DNA of 64,000 nt from Bacteroidota bacterium (lineage in GTDB: Bacteria > Bacteroidota > Bacteroidia > Bacteroidales > NBLH01): positions 1 to 64,000 of the forward strand of contig JANYKN010000144.1 in assembly GCA_025361565.1 (NCBI GenBank). Direction: 5' to 3'. The translations under genes and the position numbers were made by a program. Shown piece by piece: positions 26,556 through 35,469 of the stretch (its first letter is position 1; each line of letters opens with the position of its first letter). The notes beneath the pieces are model-generated. The model did not search any database. It was not told the DNA's origin and saw nothing but the letters and a program-made list of their open reading frames with translations.

Positions 26556-28121
26556 ATGAATAGAATAATAAAATCAAGGTTTGCTCTTCTGTTAATAGGT
26601 ACTTTATTGTTTAATTATTTGTTCTGGAACGAAAGTCACGGAATAAATATATTGATATTTAGCATTTTTGTTGTTCTTGTGAGTTTTTATTCAGGATTAA
26701 AAACCTCCCTTTTATTTTGGATAATATTAGTTGGATTATTCTTAACCTCGTTTGCAATTGCTTACCACGGTTCGTTGTTTACCATTTTTATGTTTTACGT
26801 TTCAATTGTATTATTCATTGGCTATTTACACGAACAAAAATTAAAATCAGTGGTGTATATCATTGCAGCGTCAATAACTTCACTTTTTAGATTTCCAGGT
26901 ATATTTTATAAAAGCTTAAACCGGATTAATGAAAATAGACCAAAAATAGCAAAGATCTTCAAAATCATTAAGTTGAGCTTGATTCCTTTACTTGTGCTTT
27001 CTGTATTTTATTTCATTTTTATCAATGCAAATCCTGTTTTTGAAAAATATGCAAATTCAACATTTGATATTATTTTATATGAATTGATGCCTTTTCTAAA
27101 TTTGATTTCTTTTCAACGCCTTTCATTTTTTATTTTAGGAATAGCAGTAAATGCCTGGTTTTTATTTAAAACTGATCTTGGAGGATTAGTCCTAAACGAA
27201 ACTTTTAGAAAAGAAGAATTAATTAGACACCGTTTTGTAAGATTGGTCCAAGCTAAAGAATATTTTAATAATTTGAAGGATAAAACACCTGAATTTTATA
27301 AAAAAAAGTTTGCTCTCTCTCTCAAACTCAAAAATGAATTTATTTCAGCTTTGGTTTTATTAATACTAGTAAATGTCCTTTTATTTATTGTCAATATAAT
27401 CGACATTAAATGGGTTTGGTTCGGCTTTAAATACTCCGAAAATTTTGATTTAAGACAATTTGTTCATGAAGGAACCTATTTGTTGATAATTAGCATTTTA
27501 TTATCAATAGGCATCATGTTGTATTTTTTCAGACGTAACCTGAATTTTTATCACAATGCAAGGTGGATTAAAGTCTTGTCTTTTATTTGGATAGTGCAAA
27601 ATATCATATTGACAATTTCAGTAGCAATTAGAAATTTTCACTATATAACTTATTGGGGACTTGCCTATAAGCGGATTGGAGTGATTTTATTTCTAATCGC
27701 TGTTACTTATGGATTGATTAGTCTATTTATAAAAATCAGAAAAAACAAAACTTCATTTTATTTGATAAAAAGAAATACACTTGCTATTTATATCATTTTA
27801 GTTTCAGCAAGCTTGTTCAATTGGGATGATATTATTGCAAGACATAACTTGAACCATCCATTAAGAAATCATATGGAAACCAGTTATTTACTTAGTTTAT
27901 CAGATAAAATTTTACCTTATATTGACCAAAAACAAATCGTTCTTGAACAAAATATCAAATACAATACATACGTTGATTATAGTCCATACACCTATAAAGA
28001 GTATTATCAAATTAGAGTGAAATTATTTATTGAAAATATGAATAAGAAAACATGGTTATCATGGAATTACAAAAACTGGCAAGCATATCAGTACTATAAA
28101 AATAAATTGATTAAAAGGTAA
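26556..28121 (+). CDS. DUF4173/DUF4153-like multi-pass membrane protein
   Basis: 521 residues with about twelve hydrophobic segments and a soluble tail rich in Tyr, Lys and Trp (KTWLSWNYKNWQAYQYYKNK). The pattern LNRINENRPKIAKIFKIIKL, then FVRLVQAKEYF and AYKRIGVILFLIAVTYGLIS matches Bacteroidota DUF4153/DUF4173 membrane proteins of unknown role. It is the last gene of the three-gene group with the winged-helix regulator, 49 bases downstream of it, with operator copy 2 in the gap. Confidence 0.8.
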   Translation: MNRIIKSRFALLLIGTLLFNYLFWNESHGINILIFSIFVVLVSFYSGLKTSLLFWIILVGLFLTSFAIAYHGSLFTIFMFYVSIVLFIGYLHEQKLKSVVYIIAASITSLFRFPGIFYKSLNRINENRPKIAKIFKIIKLSLIPLLVLSVFYFIFINANPVFEKYANSTFDIILYELMPFLNLISFQRLSFFILGIAVNAWFLFKTDLGGLVLNETFRKEELIRHRFVRLVQAKEYFNNLKDKTPEFYKKKFALSLKLKNEFISALVLLILVNVLLFIVNIIDIKWVWFGFKYSENFDLRQFVHEGTYLLIISILLSIGIMLYFFRRNLNFYHNARWIKVLSFIWIVQNIILTISVAIRNFHYITYWGLAYKRIGVILFLIAVTYGLISLFIKIRKNKTSFYLIKRNTLAIYIILVSASLFNWDDIIARHNLNHPLRNHMETSYLLSLSDKILPYIDQKQIVLEQNIKYNTYVDYSPYTYKEYYQIRVKLFIENMNKKTWLSWNYKNWQAYQYYKNKLIKR

Positions 28122-28299
28122 AACAGGCTATGAGAAAAGCAAAAATTTCAAACGTAGATCTTTTGTCGGCAGTTGTATTTATCCCGGATTCATCGTTATT
28201 GATAATAACTGTAATAAGACGTACCTTGAAAAGTATTTTCAGGTTAATGGGTAGAATAGCTGCTTTGTTTATGTTGTGAAAAAACTTTCTGGAATATAT

Positions 28300-28334
28300 C
28301 AAAAGTGCTTTTCATATTAAAAAAAGCACTTTTG
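28300..28334. terminator. Bidirectional terminator between convergent genes
   Basis: A 13-bp perfect stem (28300-28312 with 28322-28334) with a 9-base loop has A and T runs built into both arms. It lies between the DUF4173 gene (plus) and the TPR-phosphatase gene (minus). Confidence 0.8.
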
Positions 28335-28343
28335 GTATATATT

Positions 28344-30707
28344 TTAACCAATTTTTATTCCCATAAGCAACACATCATCAACTTGTTCCAAATTTCCCAT
28401 CCAATTATAAAAATTCTTTTCAACAAGCTTTTCTTGTTCTAGCATTGGGTAATCTTTAATGCTTAAAAAGAATTCCTTAAATCGTTTGGCATTGAATTTT
28501 TTTCCTTCTTCGCCACCAAACTGATCGGGATAACCATCTGTAAATGAATAAATCATGTCTCCTTTTTGAAGCTGGAATATATTGGTAGTAAAGTCTTTTT
28601 CGTACGAATAAATAGCGATTGGTTGCCTGTCTGCTTTTATTTCAAATAAAGTAGCTTTCAGCGATTCATCCTGCGGATAGCAAGCTTTAATATTATCATT
28701 TTCAATTTTTGAAACATCAGTAATTAAGCTATTTTCTCTTACAATATAAAGAGGGTTAAATGCACCCGAGAATTGTAACTCATTGGTATCTGTATTGATG
28801 ATAAAAAATGAAATATCCATTCCGTCTTTGGCTTCGCCTTCTTTACCTGATTGGTGTAATGATGTTTTGATTTTTTCTCTTAAATTGTTCAGTATCTCAC
28901 CTGAACTATCAATGCTTCTGGTGGTTACAGTTTCATTTAAAAACATTAATCCCAACATACTCATAAAAGCCCCGGGAACACCATGTCCTGTGCAATCTGC
29001 GATTGTGATAACAACAAAATTTTTAACTTTTTTCATCCAAAAGAAATCGCCGCTTACAATATTTCTGGGCCTCCAGAAAATAAAGTGTTCCGGCAAAATT
29101 TCTTCAAGCATATCTTTAGAAGGTAAAACTGCGTGTTGAATATTCTTTGCATATATGATACTGTCTTCTATTTCTTTTTTTGCGGCTGTAATAAGCTCAT
29201 TTTTTTCCATTACCAAATCTCGTTGAGCTTCAATTTCTTCTTTGGCTTTTTGAATTTCTTTTTTTTGTTCTTCTAGTATTACGTTAGCTTTGGTTTTTTG
29301 TTTATAGCTTCTGTAAAGTATAAACGCAAATAGAAGCATTGCTACAAGTCCACCTAGTAAAATTGACATTCTCAATCGCATAGCTTTTTGCTCCGCTTCT
29401 TGCTTTATCCTTTGGGTTTCAATTTCCTGGTTTTTTTTGTCAACTTGATATTTGGTTTCTTTTTGAATTTGTTTATGTTCTTCATCGCTATAAATGCTAT
29501 CTTTTATCTTAATATACTTTTTAAAGTAGGTATATGCAGCATTAATATTATTTTGATTTTCGTATGCCAGGGCTAATACATGGTATGCTTCTTCAAGACG
29601 AGGTAAAGCTTGAAGTTTATTACCAATTTCAACTGCTTGTTCTGCGAAACTAATTGATTTATTGAATTTTTTTTGATTTAGATATAAATTGGCCATCTCA
29701 GTAAGCAACTCAGCCTTTTGCTCCAAATCTTCAATTTCTTCATTAATTTTAAGTGAGCGTTGGAAATTAATGTCTGCTTCTTTAAATTTTAGCTCTTTCG
29801 AAAATACTTTTCCTATATTTTTTGTACTAATAGCAATTCCTCTAATATCCTTCACATCTTCTCTGATTTCCAAAGACATTTTATAATATTTAAGAGCATC
29901 ATCATATTTATATTGAAAAAAGTATACATCACCCATGTTGTTGTAAATTGTGGCAGTGCCACGCTTATCTCCTAATTTTTTTTTAATTGCAAGTGACTTA
30001 TTATAATACTCCAAGGCCCAATCATATCTTTTACTCTTAGTGTGGATAATTCCAAGGTTGTTGCAACAACTTGAAACGCTTTCCAAATCATTAATTTTTT
30101 CACTAAGTACCAGGGATTTCTGATAATTGTCAACCGCCAAATCAAAATCGCCCAGATAATAGTATACATTGCCTATATTTCTATAAACTTTTGCAAGACC
30201 TGGGTCATCATTAATTTTAAGTTGAATTTCAAGTGCATTTTTATAATATTTTTCAGCCTCTTCATAATTTCCAACAAGCACCTTGACACTTCCCAGATCA
30301 ACGTAATTACTCGCAACAGCTTTTAAGTCATCAACTGATTGATTTATTGCAAGTGATTTTTCGAAATTGGCAGTGGCTTTTTCATAGTCACCGAGGGCTT
30401 TATAATAATATCCTAAGTTTTTATAGCTTTCCGACATTAGGACATTAACTACTCCTTTTGCTTTTTCATCGTCGGATTTGCTTATTTTAAGGGCTAAATC
30501 AAAGGCTTTAGTTACATAGTAATAGGCAGTATCAGGATTGGATTTGGTATAATTGGCTGATAATTCGTTATATAATCTTATTTTAACTGTGTCTTCTTTT
30601 GCTTTTCTAAGCTGAATCAAAAGAGAATCTGCTTTTGGGTCGGCCTTTAGAAATGAAGCCCCAAAAATGAATATAACTAAAATGGTAAGTATGCTTTTAA
30701 ACCTCAT
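28344..30707 (-). CDS. TPR-repeat membrane protein with PP2C/SpoIIE phosphatase domain
   Basis: 787 residues. A signal peptide (MRFKSILTILVIFIFGASFL) is followed by about eight TPR units (40-400; for example NLGYYYKALGDYEKATANFE and NNMGDVYFFQYKYDDALKYY). Then come a membrane helix (about 447-467), a coiled coil, and a SpoIIE-type PP2C serine/threonine phosphatase domain (540-787). Metal-ligand motifs are GDFFWM, IADCTGHGVPGAFMSM, DGMDISF and FTDGYPDQFGG. It probably senses through the periplasmic TPRs and dephosphorylates a cytoplasmic target, such as a SiaC- or anti-sigma-antagonist-like protein. It is paralogous to the phosphatase domain at 35470-38169. Confidence 0.9.
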   Translation of the reverse strand: MRFKSILTILVIFIFGASFLKADPKADSLLIQLRKAKEDTVKIRLYNELSANYTKSNPDTAYYYVTKAFDLALKISKSDDEKAKGVVNVLMSESYKNLGYYYKALGDYEKATANFEKSLAINQSVDDLKAVASNYVDLGSVKVLVGNYEEAEKYYKNALEIQLKINDDPGLAKVYRNIGNVYYYLGDFDLAVDNYQKSLVLSEKINDLESVSSCCNNLGIIHTKSKRYDWALEYYNKSLAIKKKLGDKRGTATIYNNMGDVYFFQYKYDDALKYYKMSLEIREDVKDIRGIAISTKNIGKVFSKELKFKEADINFQRSLKINEEIEDLEQKAELLTEMANLYLNQKKFNKSISFAEQAVEIGNKLQALPRLEEAYHVLALAYENQNNINAAYTYFKKYIKIKDSIYSDEEHKQIQKETKYQVDKKNQEIETQRIKQEAEQKAMRLRMSILLGGLVAMLLFAFILYRSYKQKTKANVILEEQKKEIQKAKEEIEAQRDLVMEKNELITAAKKEIEDSIIYAKNIQHAVLPSKDMLEEILPEHFIFWRPRNIVSGDFFWMKKVKNFVVITIADCTGHGVPGAFMSMLGLMFLNETVTTRSIDSSGEILNNLREKIKTSLHQSGKEGEAKDGMDISFFIINTDTNELQFSGAFNPLYIVRENSLITDVSKIENDNIKACYPQDESLKATLFEIKADRQPIAIYSYEKDFTTNIFQLQKGDMIYSFTDGYPDQFGGEEGKKFNAKRFKEFFLSIKDYPMLEQEKLVEKNFYNWMGNLEQVDDVLLMGIKIG

Positions 30708-30926
30708 ATTCGGTTCGAAGTTTTTGTATTTTTAAAAAATAAAGATAGTATTTTTTTATTAAGTTTAGAATGAAAACTTTTTTCTCAATCTAATTCTCTA
30801 AAATTCTTGTACATATGATTAATTAATCTATTATCGAAATCATTATCAACAATTGTGCATTTTTTTAATCGATAAATTAAATCTTTTAAATTTTTCAATT
30901 TCTTAAATCCAAGAAATTATAAATGA

Positions 30927-30959
30927 AAAGAGGCTGCACTTATTAAAGCCAGCCTCTTT
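30927..30959 (-). terminator. Terminator of the peptide transporter gene
   Basis: AAAGAGGCTG (30927-30936) pairs with CAGCCTCTTT (30950-30959); on the minus strand the stem runs into a T-rich stretch. It is 22 bases past the transporter stop. Confidence 0.7.
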
Positions 30960-30981
30960 AAAATTGATAATCTATATTTAA

Positions 30982-32832
30982 TTATGCACTTACTCTGGTA
31001 GCATTTTCTAGTCTCTTCATGATTGAGAAAATAAATATAGCTGAAAGTAAGCAACATACAATAAATATGGACCACAATTGCCATAAATCTAATTTGCTCC
31101 AGAAATTACTGCCTACAAATAAAAATTTATTTCCAACAGCAGTAGCCAATAGCCAGCCACCTTGCATTAAACCCTGAAATCTTGGAGGTGCAACTTTAGA
31201 AACAAACGATAACCCCATTGGGCTTAAGAATAGTTCTGCAATTGTCATGATTAAATAGCCACTTATTAGCCAATAAGGCATAACCCTTGATGAATCAGGC
31301 ACCGGATTGTATTGTGTTTTACCGGCGGCATCTATAAATTGCAATTCGTGAGGAGATACTAAATTAAGTGAAGCTACAAGAATAACTAAAAATCCAACGG
31401 CCGCGATAATCATTCCAATGCCTATTTTTTTTGGTGTTGAAGGTTCCAGATTATTTTTTCGCATCCATGCAAAAGCTGCCATTACAGGGAAGGTAAGTGC
31501 TACAATAAAAAGTGGATTGAATGATTGGAATACTTCAGGAGCAATAGCATTTTGTGCATTGTATCTCGAAACCAGCCAATAGGTTAAAGCACCGAGGCCA
31601 ATAAACATTCCACCTCCAATTAATTTGGGGTTTACTTTTTTACTTGAGAAAAGTAAAATTAAACCGGCAATTGTACCAATAAAAGCAAGAATTGATTCCA
31701 GATTGAAAAATATATTGGTAAAGGCATCAACAGTTTTAACAGTATAATCACGGGCAAAAAATGTTAGTGTTAATCCATTTTGATGGAACGACATCCAAAA
31801 GAAAATCACAACTATAAAAACAAGAATCAATGAAGAAATTCTAGGTAGCTCTTCTTTTGTTGAAATCTGTATAATCCAGGCAATAAACCCGATAAAAAGT
31901 CCTACAGCCATTCCAAGAGCAAAATCATCCAATAAAAAATGGAAAATAACGGATGTAGTTAACATTAAACCTATTGCCAGTAAAATAGCGACCGGACTGG
32001 TAGTTGAGTTCTTTTTCAATGATCCATTTTCGTTTCCTGGTGTACTTTCAACTATTTTAGAAACTGTTGTCAAATGTTTCTTGAAAATAACATACACCAA
32101 CAACGAAATAATCATGGTGCCTGCGGCAATCGCAAAAGCCCAATTATATCCTTTGGCAAAAGCATCAATATATTGTTGAGCAAAAGCGCCTAAATCAGTT
32201 ACATGTGAACCAGAAACTTTATCGGCAAGGGTTTGAAATACAGCTGTATCTTGCAATGATCCTTTGTTAAAAGCATGACACATTGCTGGTAAACTACCAT
32301 CGTGCTGGAAACCTTGAGTACCTAAAAACCAATTGCGGATTCCATTAGCAACAAAGGGTGCGAAAAATGCGCCTACGTTGATACCCATATAAAAAATCAG
32401 GAAAGCTGAATCGCGAACACTTGAATATTTAGGGTCGTCGTACATTTGTCCTACAACTGCCTGAAGATTGCCCTTAAACATGCCGTTTCCTATGGCAATA
32501 ATCATAAGGCCCGAAAGACTTAACCACAAATATTTAACATCAGCAACCGTAGGATAAGCCATTAATAAATATCCCAAAAACATGATAATGAGACCTATCA
32601 AAATAACTACTTTATACTTTCTTGTTGCATCTGCAATAATTCCACCAATTAGGGCCATTGCATAAATTCCGAAATAAAACCAACTATAGTAGCCTCCAGC
32701 TGTCTTTTCTGTTAAGCCATATTTGGCTTGGAGGAATAAAACTAAAATTGCCATCATGGTATAAAAGCCAAAGCGCTCGCCCATATTGGCAAAAAAAGCC
32801 ACAAGTAATCCTTTAGGATGTCCTTTTAACAT
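30982..32832 (-). CDS. POT-family proton-coupled oligopeptide transporter
   Basis: 616 residues, MFS fold with about 14 membrane helices. The N-terminal MGERFGFYTMMAILVLFLQ carries the ExxER-type proton/peptide motif. IGNGMFKGNLQAVVGQMYDD and DSAFLIFYMGINVGAFFAPF are PTR2 signatures, and a late LSPMGLSFVSKVAPPRFQGLMQG motif closes the domain. It imports di- and tripeptides with protons, which suits an amino-acid-fermenting lifestyle. A minus-strand -7-like box lies at 32906-32913. Confidence 0.94.
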   Translation of the reverse strand: MLKGHPKGLLVAFFANMGERFGFYTMMAILVLFLQAKYGLTEKTAGGYYSWFYFGIYAMALIGGIIADATRKYKVVILIGLIIMFLGYLLMAYPTVADVKYLWLSLSGLMIIAIGNGMFKGNLQAVVGQMYDDPKYSSVRDSAFLIFYMGINVGAFFAPFVANGIRNWFLGTQGFQHDGSLPAMCHAFNKGSLQDTAVFQTLADKVSGSHVTDLGAFAQQYIDAFAKGYNWAFAIAAGTMIISLLVYVIFKKHLTTVSKIVESTPGNENGSLKKNSTTSPVAILLAIGLMLTTSVIFHFLLDDFALGMAVGLFIGFIAWIIQISTKEELPRISSLILVFIVVIFFWMSFHQNGLTLTFFARDYTVKTVDAFTNIFFNLESILAFIGTIAGLILLFSSKKVNPKLIGGGMFIGLGALTYWLVSRYNAQNAIAPEVFQSFNPLFIVALTFPVMAAFAWMRKNNLEPSTPKKIGIGMIIAAVGFLVILVASLNLVSPHELQFIDAAGKTQYNPVPDSSRVMPYWLISGYLIMTIAELFLSPMGLSFVSKVAPPRFQGLMQGGWLLATAVGNKFLFVGSNFWSKLDLWQLWSIFIVCCLLSAIFIFSIMKRLENATRVSA

Positions 32833-33229
32833 ATCTTAATCATTTAGGTTTAAGTTTTTCTATACTTTTAGTGCATATAAAATCTATGCAAACATTGAAA
32901 GTTGACAAAAATATAAATCTTTTCCATTTTTCTATATGATATTTAACATTTTATCGTGCTTTATTTTCTTTTAAAGTTCAGATAATCATTATTAAATCTA
33001 ATATTTGGAGTTATTTGATTGAACATAAAAATGATTCATTTACTGTGTTTGACTTTTTATTCCTATAAATTTTTCAACAATATTAAATTTGTTAAATTTG
33101 TTTAAATGATTTCATTAAACATCAATCGCTTTGTTTCAATTTGATGCAAAATTGATGAATATGTTATTTTGTTAATTTTAACATATATAAAGTGGGTTAT
33201 AAAAACAACGAGTATTAAAAATATCTACA
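32833..33229. other. Divergent intergenic region
   Basis: About 400 AT-rich bases between the peptide transporter and nnr. A minus-strand TAnnTTTG match (CAAAAATA at 32906-32913) is the only element I can point to; no gene was recognised. Confidence 0.45.
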
Positions 33230-34750
33230 ATGAAAATTTTAAATTCAGAACAAGTTCAAAAACTTGATGCTTATACGATTATGAATGAACCAATTCTTTC
33301 AATTAATTTAATGGAAAGAGCAGCAAGAGTTTGTACAAATTGGATAGTGAAAAATATTAAGCCAAACATGCTTGTTTCAGTTTTTGTAGGTCCAGGAAAT
33401 AATGGTGGTGATGGTTTGGCAATTGCACGTATGCTTGCAGATATGGAATATGTTGTAAAAGTTTTTATTTGTGGCAATAAGCTTTCACCTGATTCTTTGA
33501 TAAATTATGAAAAGCTTTTAATTCAGAAGTTGGTATACATCAAATTTATTGTAGAAGGTGATGAATTGCCACGAATTAAATCAAATGAATTAATTATTGA
33601 TGCACTTTTTGGTTCTGGACTTACAAGGCCAATTATCGGATTTTTCAGTGAAATTATTCAACATTTAAATCGTGGATTTGCAAAAGTTCTGTCTATTGAT
33701 ATTCCTTCAGGTTTTTTCAGTGAAGCGAATTCTCATTTGACTAAATCACTTGACGGTGGTTATATAAATGCAATCAGGGCAAATGAAACTTTGAGCCTTG
33801 AATTGCCTTTTTTATCTTTTATGCTGCCTGATGCACAAAACCATGTTGGTAATTTACATATTTTGCCAATCGGTTTAAGTCAGACCTATTTGAATGAAAT
33901 TGAAACTGACCATTTTTATATTGATATAGAAATGGCATCTTCAATTCTGCAAAAGAGGAGAAAATTTGATCATAAAGGTACTTATGGACATGCGTTAATT
34001 ATTGCAGGTAGTTACGGAAAAATGGGGGCAGCTATTCTGTCCTGCAAAGCATGTATTCGTTCAGGCGTGGGTCTGCTTACTGTTCATGTTCCCGTAAGTG
34101 GATATGAAATTATGCAAATTTCAGTACCTGAAGCAATGGTTTGTATAGATGAATCTGAAACCAGATTTTGCAAGACTGAAGAGCAGGGGCATTACACCAG
34201 CATTGGATTGGGACCAGGGTTGGGTATGCTAAAGGCAACAGTAGAATTACTTAGGAAACTTTTGAAGAATTCAACGAAACCTGTTGTTTTAGATGCTGAT
34301 GCCATTAACATAATTGCTGACAACAAAGAAATGATTCACGATTTGCCATTAAATAGTATTTTAACACCGCATCCAGGTGAATTTAGGCGATTGGTTGGTG
34401 ATTGGGATAATTATTACCATCGGTTGCAAATGCAAATTGAGTTTTCGAAAAAATACAAGGTATTTATTGTGCTTAAGGGAGCCCATACATCCATTTCTTC
34501 ACCTGAAGGCAAGTGTTACTTTAATTCAACCGGTAATCCAGGAATGGCAACAGCAGGCAGTGGAGATGTACTTACAGGTATTATTACCTCTTTGCTTGCT
34601 CAGGGCTACACATCTAAGAATGCTGCTATACTTGGTGTTTATCTGCATGGATTGGCCGGCGACCTGGCTTCGGAAAAAAATGGGCAACAAGCATTAATAG
34701 CCGGAGATATTGTTGAAAATTTAGGTACCGCATTTAAAGCAATTAATTAG
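33230..34750 (+). CDS. nnr: Bifunctional NAD(P)H-hydrate repair enzyme Nnr
   Basis: 506 residues. The N-terminal YjeF epimerase domain (1-220) has VSVFVGPGNNGGDGLAIARM and IIDALFGSGLTRP. The C-terminal ADP-dependent dehydratase domain (about 235-506) has YGHALIIAGSYGKMGAAIL, the TPHPGEF motif and NPGMATAGSGDVLTGIITSL. It repairs the hydrated, damaged forms of NADH and NADPH. It stands alone with a convergent DUF2007 gene. Confidence 0.95.
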   Translation: MKILNSEQVQKLDAYTIMNEPILSINLMERAARVCTNWIVKNIKPNMLVSVFVGPGNNGGDGLAIARMLADMEYVVKVFICGNKLSPDSLINYEKLLIQKLVYIKFIVEGDELPRIKSNELIIDALFGSGLTRPIIGFFSEIIQHLNRGFAKVLSIDIPSGFFSEANSHLTKSLDGGYINAIRANETLSLELPFLSFMLPDAQNHVGNLHILPIGLSQTYLNEIETDHFYIDIEMASSILQKRRKFDHKGTYGHALIIAGSYGKMGAAILSCKACIRSGVGLLTVHVPVSGYEIMQISVPEAMVCIDESETRFCKTEEQGHYTSIGLGPGLGMLKATVELLRKLLKNSTKPVVLDADAINIIADNKEMIHDLPLNSILTPHPGEFRRLVGDWDNYYHRLQMQIEFSKKYKVFIVLKGAHTSISSPEGKCYFNSTGNPGMATAGSGDVLTGIITSLLAQGYTSKNAAILGVYLHGLAGDLASEKNGQQALIAGDIVENLGTAFKAIN

Positions 34751-34764
34751 CTGTCTTGCTTGAA

Positions 34765-35004
34765 TTAGCTTGATGAATCTCTAGATTCCATATATTCACG
34801 TACAAGTCGTTCTGCTTTTTCAAAATTCTCGGCCAAAACATAAATTTGCGTTCCCACTGTCGAATTGGGATCAACCCATCCAGCCATAATACTTTCATCC
34901 ATTTTGTTTTTAATTATGGTTTCAATCCCATGGGATTCAATATATTGATTTATAAAACTTGCATCAACGGTTGATCCTGAAAATATTTCATATATATCTT
35001 GCAT
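34765..35004 (-). CDS. DUF2007 domain protein (putative signal-transducing)
   Basis: 79 residues. The pattern DIYEIFSGSTVDASFINQYI, ending with VLAENFEKAERLVREYMES, matches DUF2007, a small ferredoxin-like-fold domain of unknown binding partner. It is convergent with nnr at a distance of 14 bases. A minus-strand -7-like box (CAAATATA at 35033-35040) lies 29 bases upstream of the start. Confidence 0.8.
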   Translation of the reverse strand: MQDIYEIFSGSTVDASFINQYIESHGIETIIKNKMDESIMAGWVDPNSTVGTQIYVLAENFEKAERLVREYMESRDSSS

Positions 35005-35469
35005 TGTTTTTTTATTATAAATTTAATTTAGACAAATATAGAGTATTCAACATTAACTTGATGCGAAAATTGAAAACAAATAAGTTAATATTTCAGATTT
35101 AAGATTGGGATTTTAAAGTTTGCTATTAATTTATAAATTTCATTCAAATAATAATTACCATTTCCGCCATTTAAAATATGCCATAACTTAGCTGAACTAT
35201 AAGTATATGAATTTATTTTAGAAATTTTGCACACTAAGAATGAAAAGTAAAATTAATTTGGTACAATGCTTGATAATCATTTGATAAAGGGAATTAATTT
35301 TATAAAATATAAATGAAAATTGAATTTATTTGTGCTAATAATATAGATGTATTCTTTAATATTTGTAAAAAATAGTTGACATTAAATAAATATTAGCTTA
35401 ATTTTTGTCAAATATTAAATATATTGTATTTTTATTCTCTTTAATTTAACATAATTTCTTGGTTTTAAA
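35005..35469. other. Divergent intergenic region
   Basis: 465 bases, very AT-rich. Besides the box at 35033-35040 for the DUF2007 gene I see no gene, repeat or exact promoter for the phosphatase gene starting at 35470. Confidence 0.5.
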
